Of a stretch of 64,000 bases of DNA, positions 46,096-54,438 are shown in pieces. A program made the position numbers and the translations under genes. Origin of the DNA: Acidithiobacillus montserratensis (lineage in GTDB: Bacteria; Pseudomonadota; Gammaproteobacteria; Acidithiobacillales; Acidithiobacillaceae); assembly GCF_018853465.1 (NCBI RefSeq), contig NZ_JABBOU010000069.1, positions 30,962-94,961 of the forward strand. The letters run 5' to 3'. Position 1 is the stretch's first letter; each line of letters starts with the position of its first letter. The notes under the pieces were generated by a model, which worked only from the letters and a program-made list of their open reading frames with translations, ran no database searches and was not told where the DNA came from.

Positions 46096-46418
46096 AAACA
46101 CTGAATCTGAGTCCTTTGAAAAAACTCGAAGTCATCATGGAAGGTGCCCACAAGGATTTTGCTACGGACCTGCTCGACAGGGCCGGAGTGAAGGGATATA
46201 CCATCGTCGGTAATTTATCCGGAAAAGGCAGTCACGGGATTTATGAAGGTCATGTCATGTTCAATGAAGATGATGTCCTGATCATGATTATCGTGGCGGT
46301 TCCCGAAGAGTTGGTATCGCCCATTCTGGAAGGCTTTGCGCCATTTTTTGAGAAGCATACCGGCGTTGTGTTTGTGACGGATATCCAGGTCAGCCGTCTG
46401 GTCAAATTCAAGAATTGA
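46092..46418 (+). CDS. Carboxysome-associated PII-like protein (CPII)
   Basis: A 108-residue PII-superfamily trimer subunit with a KKLEVIMEGAHKDFATDLLD start and the VKGYTIVGNLSGKGSHG T-loop region, but no canonical uridylylation Tyr context. CPII proteins of carboxysome operons bind adenine nucleotides and bicarbonate and may regulate carbon uptake. Overlap with dabA (ATGA) suggests it acts on the DAB pump. It is followed by cbbQ. Confidence 0.85.
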   Translation: MKTLNLSPLKKLEVIMEGAHKDFATDLLDRAGVKGYTIVGNLSGKGSHGIYEGHVMFNEDDVLIMIIVAVPEELVSPILEGFAPFFEKHTGVVFVTDIQVSRLVKFKN

Positions 46419-46435
46419 TTGCAAGAGGTGTTACG

Positions 46436-47242
46436 GTGAATAGTGATTCAAAAGAACAGTACCTGATCGAGAAAGAACCTTATTACAAGGAAGTGCATGA
46501 TGAGATTTCCTTATACGAGGCAGCATATGCGGCGCGTTTGCCGATGATGGTCAAGGGACCAACGGGTTGTGGGAAGTCCCGGTTTATTGAATACATGGCC
46601 TGGCGCTTGCAGCGTCCTCTCATCAGTGTGGCCTGTAATGAAGATATGACGGCTTCGGATCTGGTGGGTCGCTTTCTGCTGGATAAGGACGGCACCAAAT
46701 GGCAGGATGGTCCTCTGACCACGGCGGCACGGATAGGTGCCATCTGTTATCTGGATGAAATTGTCGAGGCTCGACAGGATACGACGGTGGTCATCCATCC
46801 CCTGACCGACCATCGTCGTACCTTGCCTCTCGATAAAAAGGGCGAACTGATTCATGCTCACCCCGATTTTCAGTTGGTGATTTCCTTCAATCCCGGTTAT
46901 CAGTCCTCCATGAAAGATCTGAAACAGTCCACCAAGCAGCGTTTCGGGGCTTTGGATTTTTCCTATCCCGAGCGCGATATTGAAGTGGTGATCGTCGCCC
47001 ATGAGTCGGGGGTATCCGAAGGTATGGCGGAAAAGCTGGTGTCCATTGCGGAACGCTCACGCAACCTCAAGGGGCATGGTCTGGATGAGGGCTTGTCCAC
47101 GCGTATGCTGATTTATGCCGGTGCGTTGATTCAGAAAGGAGTGGCGCCCATTGCCGCCTGCAGCATGGCGCTGGTACGGCCCATCACCGATGATCCGGAT
47201 ATGCGTGACGCGCTGGACGCGGCAGTCAGCACGTTTTTCTGA
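46436..47242 (+). CDS. cbbQ: RuBisCO activase AAA+ subunit CbbQ
   Basis: A 268-residue MoxR-type AAA+ ATPase. Walker A GPTGCGKS is at residues 41-48, Walker B in ICYLDEIVEAR, and a sensor-1-like LVISFNPGYQSS follows. It forms hexamers that with CbbO remodel inhibited RuBisCO. The start is GTG at 46436 after AAGAGGTG; the frame also opens at a TTG seven codons earlier that overlaps the CPII end. It is the last plus-strand gene of the carbon-fixation cluster. Confidence 0.93.
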   Translation: MNSDSKEQYLIEKEPYYKEVHDEISLYEAAYAARLPMMVKGPTGCGKSRFIEYMAWRLQRPLISVACNEDMTASDLVGRFLLDKDGTKWQDGPLTTAARIGAICYLDEIVEARQDTTVVIHPLTDHRRTLPLDKKGELIHAHPDFQLVISFNPGYQSSMKDLKQSTKQRFGALDFSYPERDIEVVIVAHESGVSEGMAEKLVSIAERSRNLKGHGLDEGLSTRMLIYAGALIQKGVAPIAACSMALVRPITDDPDMRDALDAAVSTFF

Positions 47243-47277
47243 ACCATTATCCCGTCTAGCGCGTTACCTATACTGAG

Positions 47278-47303
47278 AGCAGCACCGGCTGTGGCTGCTT
47301 TCT
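47278..47303 (+). terminator. Candidate terminator after cbbQ
   Basis: AGCAGC (47278-47283) pairs with GCTGCT (47294-47299), with T's following (TTTCT). It lies 36 nt after the cbbQ stop and before the convergent Nudix gene. The stem is short, so the call is weak. Confidence 0.4.
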
Positions 47304-47326
47304 GCTGGTAATATCTGCGGTTGAGG

Positions 47327-47911
47327 CTAGGTCAAGCCCTGGATTCTTTGCTGACGAAGCCATTCCTGGCTTTTGATCAGCATGCGATGGATGGAAAGCC
47401 CTTTGTTATAGGCATGCACTTCGTGTAAAGGTATCCAGCGCAGGGCATGGGATTCGCTGTTTCCTGCCAGGGGAAGTCGATCGTCAATTTCCACCAGAAA
47501 GCGAATATCCAGATGCTGGTGGGCGGGCTCCCTGCCTCGTTGCGGGGTTCGGTGAATATCAATGTCGAATATGGCCGGATCCAGCAGATGAATGTCTGCC
47601 TCGGTAATTCCAGTTTCCTCGCTGCACTCTTTCAGAGCCACTGCGACCACATTTTCATTGCCATCGGCGTGGCCGCCGGGCTGAAACCACTGTTCCAGCT
47701 TGCGGTGCAGCATCAGCAGCGTGGCGCTGCGGGTGGGATTGAGAATCCAGGTGGAGGCGGTCACATGTAGACCCGTTCCTTCCCGAAAAAAACAATCCGG
47801 ATCATCCTGTAAAAGGCGACAGCCCCGGCGGGCATAAGCCTGTTCTTCGATGTAGTGACTGCGGTACTGGCATAAACGGGTTTGCAGGGTGTGGCGATCC
47901 ATGGGCATCAC
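47327..47911 (-). CDS. Nudix hydrolase coupled to csoS1D
   Basis: A 194-residue Nudix protein. The Nudix box reads [20 protein letters not shown] followed by ETGI, with Lys in place of the usual Arg. The N-terminal [18 protein letters not shown] is helical. Its start overlaps the csoS1D stop by 4 nt (ATGA). The substrate cannot be read from the sequence. Coupling to a shell protein suggests a carboxysome-related role, for example in nucleotide or phosphometabolite clean-up; that is inference. Confidence 0.85.
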   Translation of the reverse strand: MMPMDRHTLQTRLCQYRSHYIEEQAYARRGCRLLQDDPDCFFREGTGLHVTASTWILNPTRSATLLMLHRKLEQWFQPGGHADGNENVVAVALKECSEETGITEADIHLLDPAIFDIDIHRTPQRGREPAHQHLDIRFLVEIDDRLPLAGNSESHALRWIPLHEVHAYNKGLSIHRMLIKSQEWLRQQRIQGLT

Positions 47912-48522
47912 GTCCAGGAAGGGTTTTCCACCGCATGAATAGCAGCCGCAGCGGCTTCGTCCACATCGGCTTCCTTGCCAGCGATGGTCAGTCGTCCATA
48001 GGCACCCACCGCACGGACATCAACCAGGGTGATATTGGCGGCTTTTTCAGCCTGATTGGCGGCATAAATGACGTAACCCGCCGGCTCCGTTTCAAGGATG
48101 AACATGCTTTGCTCCGGGAGAATCATGGAGCCTCGCCGACCTTGGCGGTTTATGAGGACCGTATGATCCGGCATCATGCCACGAATGATTTCCTTCCAAG
48201 TGATTTTGCAGGCGGTACGATCCTGCTGATTGGCTCCCATGCGCTGCAAGACCACCCGGCCAGCTTCGCGCACATCGCTCTGATCACGATGGTGGACGAC
48301 CATGGCGCCGAATTCACGTTCGATGACTTGCTGGGAAAGGTGCACACGGGTGGCTTTCAGGGCAATGTCGGTGAGGCGGTGAATGGCCATGGCCGGAGAT
48401 ACTTCAATCCACAGGGCTGCATCGCCGGGGACCGGCAAAAAGCCTTGGGATACCGAAGCCATATATGCGGCGAGTTGCGGCTGGAGGGAGTCGATATAGA
48501 CGTAAGTACGAAGTTGAATCAT
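47908..48522 (-). CDS. csoS1D: Tandem-BMC carboxysome shell protein CsoS1D
   Basis: A 204-residue protein with two BMC folds. It carries the strings I recall for the CsoS1D/CcmP trimer family: ELRSYV-like [47 protein letters not shown] [35 protein letters not shown] and [20 protein letters not shown]. Family members form gated pseudohexamers that may pass large metabolites such as RuBP. ATG at 48522 is chosen; the frame runs further upstream but the extension is Arg-rich and unrelated. It lies on the strand opposite to the main csoS operon. Confidence 0.9.
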   Translation of the reverse strand: MIQLRTYVYIDSLQPQLAAYMASVSQGFLPVPGDAALWIEVSPAMAIHRLTDIALKATRVHLSQQVIEREFGAMVVHHRDQSDVREAGRVVLQRMGANQQDRTACKITWKEIIRGMMPDHTVLINRQGRRGSMILPEQSMFILETEPAGYVIYAANQAEKAANITLVDVRAVGAYGRLTIAGKEADVDEAAAAAIHAVENPSWT

Positions 48523-48614
48523 GGGCCAGGGTTCGAATATAGTCGAATGATTATAGCGGGATTCGGCGCATCGCTCCAGTCTGTTTTGTGTGCATTGAGA
48601 AGAGGTAGATCCTA

Positions 48615-49142
48615 TTGGGAAAGCATCGTCTGCGCCGCTGGGTGCTGGATCTGGGGCTTGTTGTCCTCGTGCTCGTCGGGGTCTATGCCTGGACCCAGTG
48701 GCGCGGAGAAAACCCCGGCACAACGCCAGCGACCTTGCCGGTACTGAGCTTGCAAAAACTGGATGGCCAGTGGATACACTATCATTCCAAGGAAGATCAG
48801 GTGACCCTGATCAATTTCTGGGCCCCGGACTGTCCACCCTGCATTGCCGAAATTCCCGCACTGAACTGGCTGCAACAATGGTTTGGCGGCCCACGATTTA
48901 CGGTGCTGGGTGTGGCCGTTGCCGGAAACACGCCCCAAGCCATTGCGGCAGCCCGTTCCCGCTTTGGTATGGCGTATCCTCTGTATGCTGACCGGGAAGG
49001 TGCGGCTGCGCAGATCCTTGGTGGCGTCACGCTGACGCCGACTTCCTTGCTCGTGAACGGTCAGGGACAGATTGTGGGCCGCTATGTGGGCGCCATTTCC
49101 CTGCCCGTGATTGTCGGCCAGTTACTCTGGTTGTCTCGCTGA
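48615..49142 (+). CDS. Membrane-anchored TlpA/ResA-like thioredoxin
   Basis: A 175-residue protein with an N-terminal membrane anchor ([18 protein letters not shown]) and a thioredoxin fold with the active site [16 protein letters not shown]. The cis-Pro region is [11 protein letters not shown]. It is likely periplasmic and reduces disulfides, e.g. in cytochrome c maturation, possibly supplied by DsbD. The start is TTG at 48615 with AGAGGT upstream. It is divergent from csoS1D. Confidence 0.85.
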   Translation: MGKHRLRRWVLDLGLVVLVLVGVYAWTQWRGENPGTTPATLPVLSLQKLDGQWIHYHSKEDQVTLINFWAPDCPPCIAEIPALNWLQQWFGGPRFTVLGVAVAGNTPQAIAAARSRFGMAYPLYADREGAAAQILGGVTLTPTSLLVNGQGQIVGRYVGAISLPVIVGQLLWLSR

Positions 49143-49499
49143 GGAGCGTGGCTGAGCATTGTCGGGTTGATGTGCCGAATAGCGGAGTGGGGCTAGGGCA
49201 TTGCGTCTTGACGCAGCTTGGGACGACTCCAGAGGGCAGCTCGGGCGCCGGTGATACTGGGCGTAAAGCCGCTCCCAGTGCCGCCGGGTTTCGGCAGGTT
49301 TTTCCCGCGCCATGGCCAGCATGGCAAAACCATCATCATCCCAGCCGCAATCCGTCAAAACCATGTCCGGCCAGCGCTGCATGTACGCATCCCGCATCAG
49401 GTTTTTGCCGAGTTCAGCAAGATCTTCAGCAACGCCCAGGCGAACAGCCCGATCTTTCCATTCATCCCATTCAAACAGCAATTCCTGCATGGCAACCAT
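49122..49499 (-). CDS. Hypothetical protein
   Basis: A 125-residue protein with no recognised family. The N-terminal half (ELLFEWDEWKDRAVRLGVAE, then RDAYMQRWPDMVLTDCGWDD) is acidic, Trp-rich and helical; the C-terminal third is Arg/Gln/Ser-rich and looks disordered. The start has a GGGAGAG site, supporting translation. Its 3' end overlaps the convergent TlpA-like gene by 21 nt. Confidence 0.55.
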   Translation of the reverse strand: MVAMQELLFEWDEWKDRAVRLGVAEDLAELGKNLMRDAYMQRWPDMVLTDCGWDDDGFAMLAMAREKPAETRRHWERLYAQYHRRPSCPLESSQAASRRNALAPLRYSAHQPDNAQPRSSARQPE

Positions 49500-49732
49500 G
49501 TGGCACTCTCCCGTTGTGAATATATAGTGAAATCATACGCATCTTGATGGACTTCGGTGCGCTTTCGGGTGCAACACTTAAGGTATAGTCCAGAGCGGCA
49601 AGATCGTCAATAGATATGTTCATATGTTATTATATTATGTATTTGCGACAAGGCGCTACGGATGGCTGATATTGCCAGCTTATGCTAGTTTAAGTGTTCA
49701 TTCTGGTGTTCTGTGGTGTTGGAGTAGTCCTG

Positions 49733-50596
49733 ATGATTCGAAGCATGACGGGGTTTGCCCGCAGTGAAAGGCACGGCGACTGGGGAACCCTGGTTTGGGA
49801 GCTGCGGACGGTCAACCATCGCTATCTGGATATCAACTTGCGTTTGCCCGAAGGCTTTTCGGTACATGAGAGTGCCATCCGGGCGCGTCTGCAGAAATCC
49901 CTGCTGCGCGGTAGAGTGGATGTCTGGCTGCGTTTTCAGGAAGTCGAGGGTGGCGGATTGCGCCTCAACCGCGATCTAGCCGGACAATTGCAAACGGTAT
50001 ACAGCGAATTGTTGCAGAGCTGGAATCTGCACGATGCGACCTTTAATCCCCTGGAGGCGTTGCGCTGGCCGGGGCTGGTGCAAAGTGCCGGAACCGACAG
50101 CGCCATCCTCGAAGAAGAAATGCTGGCCTTGCTGGACAGCACGCTTGCTGAATTGCAGATATCCCGGGAGCGGGAAGGTGCGGCCCTGGCCCAGATTCTC
50201 TTGAGTCGGGTGGAGGCAGTTGCCGAACAGACCCGGGCCTTGCGCGCGCATTTGCCGGAAATGGAAGCGGCCTTGCGCCAGCGTTTGCAGGCCCGGCTCG
50301 GGGATCTCGCCCTGCAGGTGGACCCGCAGCGCTGGGAACAGGAGATTTTGTTTTATTTGCAGCGCCAGGATACGGCAGAAGAGCTGGATCGTCTCGATAC
50401 CCATCTGGCGGAGTTGCGGCGGATACTGGCGCGGCGCGAGGCCGTGGGGCGCCGCCTGGATTTTCTGATGCAGGAACTGAATCGGGAAGCCAATACCCTG
50501 GCTTCCAAGGCCGCTGACAGTCAGGTTACTTTTGCTTCGGTGGAACTCAAAGTACTGATCGAACAAATGCGGGAGCAGGTGCAGAATGTGGAGTAA
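49733..50596 (+). CDS. yicC: YicC-family endoribonuclease
   Basis: A 287-residue protein starting MIRSMTGFARSE, the diagnostic YicC/YloC N-terminus, followed by WELRTVNHRYLDINLRLPE and the DUF1732 C-terminal part ending NREANTLASKAADSQVT and VKLIEQMREQ-like VLIEQMREQVQNVE. YicC is an endoribonuclease involved in small-RNA turnover. ATG at 49733 follows GGAGTAG; the longer frame is spurious. gmk follows after 6 nt, the usual order. Confidence 0.93.
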   Translation: MIRSMTGFARSERHGDWGTLVWELRTVNHRYLDINLRLPEGFSVHESAIRARLQKSLLRGRVDVWLRFQEVEGGGLRLNRDLAGQLQTVYSELLQSWNLHDATFNPLEALRWPGLVQSAGTDSAILEEEMLALLDSTLAELQISREREGAALAQILLSRVEAVAEQTRALRAHLPEMEAALRQRLQARLGDLALQVDPQRWEQEILFYLQRQDTAEELDRLDTHLAELRRILARREAVGRRLDFLMQELNREANTLASKAADSQVTFASVELKVLIEQMREQVQNVE

Positions 50597-50602
50597 AAAA
50601 TC

Positions 50603-51241
50603 ATGACGGGTGGACCGGAACGCGGTATTCTGTGGATTATTTCGGCACCCAGCGGAGCAGGTAAAACCAGCTTGTCGCGGGCGTTGGTAGCAGCAACTGC
50701 ACGGTTTCGGACCTCTGTTTCCTATACCACCCGGCCCGCGCGGCCCGGTGAAGTGGATGGTACGGATTACCACTTTGTCGAGATGGGGCAGTTTACCGAA
50801 ATGGCTGAGCGCGGGGAGTTTCTGGAATATGCCCGGGTTCACGGTAATGGTTACGGGACCAGTGAACCCTGGGTCAAAAGCCAGTTGTTTGCGGGTGTGG
50901 ATGTATTGCTGGAAATAGACTGGCAGGGCGCACGTCAGGTACGTGAACGTTTGCCGGGGCAGGCAGTCAGCATTTTCATACTGCCGCCCTCGCTGGCGGC
51001 TCTGGAAACCCGCTTGCGCGGCCGCGCTCAGGATTCGGAAGAGGTGATTGCCAGGCGGGTGGCCGCAGCGCGTGAGGAATTGCTGCACTATGACGAATTT
51101 GATTATCTGGTGGTGAATGACCAGTTTGACACGGCGCTGGCGGATTTGCGCAGTATTGTCCATGCTGAACATCTGCGCCTGGGTAGCCAGCAACACGCCC
51201 AGCACCGGCGTCTGAAGGACCTATTGGGTATGAGTGATTAA
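50603..51241 (+). CDS. gmk: Guanylate kinase
   Basis: Phosphorylates GMP to GDP; 212 residues. The P-loop is SAPSGAGKTSL near residue 16, followed by SVSYTTRPARPGEVDGTDYH for GMP binding and EIDWQGARQVRERLP. A GGAGT site precedes the ATG. It is followed by rpoZ and spoT in the classical gmk-rpoZ-spoT order. Confidence 0.96.
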   Translation: MTGGPERGILWIISAPSGAGKTSLSRALVAATARFRTSVSYTTRPARPGEVDGTDYHFVEMGQFTEMAERGEFLEYARVHGNGYGTSEPWVKSQLFAGVDVLLEIDWQGARQVRERLPGQAVSIFILPPSLAALETRLRGRAQDSEEVIARRVAAAREELLHYDEFDYLVVNDQFDTALADLRSIVHAEHLRLGSQQHAQHRRLKDLLGMSD

Positions 51242-51274
51242 CGCAGGATTAACTGAGAAACAAGGTAAATATCA

Positions 51275-51550
51275 ATGGCAAGAGTAACTGTTGAAGATTG
51301 TCTGGAAAATGTCGCCAATCGTTTTGAACTGACTCTGGTTGCCGCACGGCGTGCCCGGCAGTTGGCGTCGGGGGCGGTACCGGGTTTGGAGCCGGGACGC
51401 GACAAGAACACCGTGGTGGCCCTGCGGGAAGTGGCGGCAGGTTTGGTCACCCGCTCCATTCTGGACGAGCAGATGCCACCTCCGCTGCCCAATTTTCCGG
51501 GTGCGGCAGGTCGTGATCTGGCTGGAGCCGAGGATGCCGCCAGCGCCTGA
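51275..51550 (+). CDS. rpoZ: RNA polymerase omega subunit
   Basis: A 91-residue subunit that helps assemble RNA polymerase and contributes to the ppGpp site. It begins [20 protein letters not shown] and includes [14 protein letters not shown] and [15 protein letters not shown], all typical. The C-terminal tail is Pro/Gly/Ala-rich and overlaps the spoT start by 17 nt. Confidence 0.95.
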   Translation: MARVTVEDCLENVANRFELTLVAARRARQLASGAVPGLEPGRDKNTVVALREVAAGLVTRSILDEQMPPPLPNFPGAAGRDLAGAEDAASA

Positions 51551-53813
51551 AGCTGTGGATGCGGTTTCCGTCCCGGCACTGCCGCTGGCGGCCGGGGTAG
51601 GAGAAGTGTTGCGCCTGCCGCCGGTAAAGCCTGCTTTGGATGATCCCTGTGCGCCCCTGCGCGCGCTGTTGCAGCAGTACATGGCGCCGGAGGAGGTAGC
51701 CCGGGTCAGGGAAGCCTACGAGCTGGCCTTGGCGGCCCATGGGGAGCAGACCCGGCGCAGTGGTGAGCCCTATATTCATCATCCCGTGGCGGTGGCCTGC
51801 ATTCTGGCAGAGTTGCAACTGGATATTTTTACTATCCAGGCCGCTTTGCTGCATGACGTCATAGAAGACTGCGAAATCAGCAAGGAAAGCCTGGCAGAAC
51901 GCTTTGGCCCGGAAGTGGCGGAAATGGTCGATGGCGTCAGCAAGCTGGGCCAGGTCCGTTTTGAAACCCGGGAAGAAGCCCAGGCGGAAAATTTCCGCAA
52001 GATGTTTCTGGCCATGTCCCGGGACATCCGGGTCGTGCTCATCAAGCTGGCCGATCGCCTCCATAACATGCGCACCATGGGAGTCATGACCCAGGAAAAG
52101 CGGCGGCGGATTTCCCGGGAAACCCTCGATATTTATGCGCCCATTGCCCAGCGCCTGGGAATCCACGCGATTCGCATCGAGCTGGAAGAGCTGGCTTTTT
52201 CGCATCTGTATCCCAAGCGCTGGCATGCCCTCAACGAGGCAATCAAGGCGGCGCGAGGCAATCGCAAGGAAGCGGTCCAGAAAATCGAACAGGCCCTGCT
52301 GGACCGTTTGCATCAGGAAGGCTTTGAAGCCCAGGTCAGCGGTCGGGAAAAGCATGTCTACAGTATTTATACCAAGATGCAGAAAAAAGGCATGGCATTC
52401 AGTGCTATTCTCGATCTGCATGCGTTCCGGGTGATTGTGGCCGATGTAGATACCTGCTATCGGGTATTGGGGATCATTCACAGTCTGTATCGCCCCATTC
52501 CCGGGCGTTTCAAGGACTATATCGCCATTCCCAAATCCAACGGTTACCAATCCCTGCACACGGTACTACTGGGTCCTTTCGGGCATCCCGTCGAAGTGCA
52601 GATTCGTACTGAAGACATGCACCGGGTGGCGGAGGCCGGGGTGGCTGCCCACTGGCTGTACAAAACCGGCATGAACCATGCCCACGCTGAATCCCAGGCC
52701 CGGGCGTGGTTGCAACGGCTGTTGGAGCTGCAAACCCAGGGCGGGGACTCTCAGGAGTTTCTCGAAAGCGTCAAGCTCGATCTTTTTCCGGATGAGGTGT
52801 ATGTTTTTACCCCCAAAGGAAAAATTCTCAGTCTGCCGCGCGGGGCCACGGCGGTGGATTTTGCCTATGCCGTGCATACCGATATTGGCAATCAGGCCGT
52901 CGCGGCGCGGGTGAATGACATGTATGTTCCCCTGCGCAGCCTGCTGAGTAATGGTGACAAGGTGGATATTGTCACGGCGGCCTCTGCCCATCCCCAGCCC
53001 GGCTGGCTGGATGTGGTGGTCACCGCCAAGGCACGGAGCAGCGTCCGCGCCTATCTTAAAACCATTCAGCGCGGCGATGCCGAAACTCTGGGTCGCAATC
53101 TCCTGGACAAGGCATTGCAGAGCCTGGGAGGAAATTATCAGCAGACACAGCCTGCTGATTTACAGCGGGTGTTGGCTACTTTCAACGTCCAGGATGAAGG
53201 TCAGTTGCTGGCAGCCATCGGTATGGGCGAGGTGTTTCCGCTGGTAGTGGCTCATAAATTGTTGCCGGAAGAAGATGACCGGGGGCGTCTGGCGCAAACT
53301 GCGCGGCGATTGGGACAGGCGGTGAGCCAGCTGCTCCCCAGCCGTCTGAATCGCGAGGCAGTAGAGAAAAAGCCGCTGCTTATTCGCGGTACGGAAGGCA
53401 TGCCCGTTACCCTGGCGCGCTGCTGCCGCCCCATCCCGGGCGATCCTATTCTGGGCTTCATCAGCACCGGCAAAGGGGTGGTGGTGCATACGCACGACTG
53501 TCACAACATCCGTGAATGGCGCAAGCGGCGCGATCGCTGGGTCGATGTGCAGTGGGACCCCGAGGCCCACGGTGACTTTCCGGTGACCATCCGGGTCGTG
53601 GCTGAAAGTGCCCGGGGGGTGCTGGCGCGGATTGCGACCCTGATTTCCGATGAGGATTCCAACATCGATCATGTGGATATCGAGCCTCAGGATGGACTCT
53701 ATACCGGAATCACCTTTACCATATTGGCCCATGACCGGGATCACCTGGCCAAAATCATGCGCAGTTTGCGGAGTTTGCCCATGGTATCCCGGGTGCAGCG
53801 GGTCAAAAGCTAA
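51534..53813 (+). CDS. spoT: Bifunctional (p)ppGpp synthetase/hydrolase
   Basis: A 759-residue RSH protein controlling the stringent response. The HD hydrolase domain is intact ([25 protein letters not shown]), the synthetase domain has [19 protein letters not shown] and [14 protein letters not shown], followed by TGS ([20 protein letters not shown]) and a C-terminal ACT domain. The intact HD site marks it as hydrolase-competent. ATG at 51534, inside rpoZ, has GGAGCCGAGG upstream and is preferred over the frame start at 51339. Confidence 0.95.
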   Translation: MPPAPEAVDAVSVPALPLAAGVGEVLRLPPVKPALDDPCAPLRALLQQYMAPEEVARVREAYELALAAHGEQTRRSGEPYIHHPVAVACILAELQLDIFTIQAALLHDVIEDCEISKESLAERFGPEVAEMVDGVSKLGQVRFETREEAQAENFRKMFLAMSRDIRVVLIKLADRLHNMRTMGVMTQEKRRRISRETLDIYAPIAQRLGIHAIRIELEELAFSHLYPKRWHALNEAIKAARGNRKEAVQKIEQALLDRLHQEGFEAQVSGREKHVYSIYTKMQKKGMAFSAILDLHAFRVIVADVDTCYRVLGIIHSLYRPIPGRFKDYIAIPKSNGYQSLHTVLLGPFGHPVEVQIRTEDMHRVAEAGVAAHWLYKTGMNHAHAESQARAWLQRLLELQTQGGDSQEFLESVKLDLFPDEVYVFTPKGKILSLPRGATAVDFAYAVHTDIGNQAVAARVNDMYVPLRSLLSNGDKVDIVTAASAHPQPGWLDVVVTAKARSSVRAYLKTIQRGDAETLGRNLLDKALQSLGGNYQQTQPADLQRVLATFNVQDEGQLLAAIGMGEVFPLVVAHKLLPEEDDRGRLAQTARRLGQAVSQLLPSRLNREAVEKKPLLIRGTEGMPVTLARCCRPIPGDPILGFISTGKGVVVHTHDCHNIREWRKRRDRWVDVQWDPEAHGDFPVTIRVVAESARGVLARIATLISDEDSNIDHVDIEPQDGLYTGITFTILAHDRDHLAKIMRSLRSLPMVSRVQRVKS

Positions 53814-53827
53814 CCCAGGGAGAATTT

Positions 53828-54217
53828 ATGCCAGTACCCGTACACAGTGATGCAGCACCCCAGGCCATCGGCGCCTACAGTCAGGCCATGACCCATAATG
53901 GCTTGCTTTACCTCTCGGGACAGATTCCACTGGATCCCCATACCGGGCAGATGGTGGAAGGGGATTTTTCCCTGCAGATCCGGCGGGTCCTGGATAATCT
54001 CCAGGCGGTATGTGTCGCTGCCGGTACGGAGTTGCAGCAGGCCATCAAATTGCAGGTTTTTTTGACCGATCTCAGTCACTTTACCGAGGTCAACCAGGCG
54101 CTGGAGGCGGAATTTTCCCAGCCCTATCCGGCCCGGGCGGTAGTTCAGGTGGCAGCACTCCCACGGGGTGCCCAGGTGGAAATCGATGGTATTGTCGCCC
54201 TGGGCAAGCCTGACTGA
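53828..54217 (+). CDS. ridA: RidA-family 2-iminobutanoate/2-iminopropanoate deaminase
   Basis: A 129-residue trimer-forming protein of the YjgF/RidA family, which removes reactive enamine/imine intermediates from PLP enzymes such as threonine dehydratase. Typical strings are QAIGAYSQAM, YLSGQIPLDP and YPARAVVQVAALPRGAQVEI, the last with the carboxylate-binding Arg. A GGGAGA site precedes the ATG. It is 14 nt after spoT. Confidence 0.94.
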   Translation: MPVPVHSDAAPQAIGAYSQAMTHNGLLYLSGQIPLDPHTGQMVEGDFSLQIRRVLDNLQAVCVAAGTELQQAIKLQVFLTDLSHFTEVNQALEAEFSQPYPARAVVQVAALPRGAQVEIDGIVALGKPD

Positions 54218-54218
54218 G

Positions 54219-54434
54219 ATGGACCGCGCAGAGTTGCTGGCCCAGCCCATGCGCGTGCTGCTGCAGGAACACCCGGTGCTGGTGACCCTGTTGGAAGAGC
54301 GCGGCATTCATTGTGGTGAATGCTTCATTGCTGATCGGGAAACCCTGGCGGGGGTGGCGCGCATGCACGGGGTGGATATGGACGAAATCCTCAACGCCTG
54401 GGCCCGGCGCGAGGCTCTGCCCCATAGCGACTGA
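54219..54434 (+). CDS. Small DUF1858-like CxxC protein
   Basis: A 71-residue protein with ERGIHCGECFIADRETLAGV and MHGVDMDEILNAWAR, matching the DUF1858 pattern (a redox disulfide CxxC followed by TL...A...hgid). Its function is unknown. ATG at 54219 follows the ridA stop by one base, so it is coupled to ridA. recG follows. Confidence 0.7.
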   Translation: MDRAELLAQPMRVLLQEHPVLVTLLEERGIHCGECFIADRETLAGVARMHGVDMDEILNAWARREALPHSD

Positions 54435-54438
54435 ACAG

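Noticed and set aside
49976..51205. 409-codon minus-strand frame across yicC and gmk
   Set aside because: Spans two well-supported plus-strand genes; no domain motif and no start signal.
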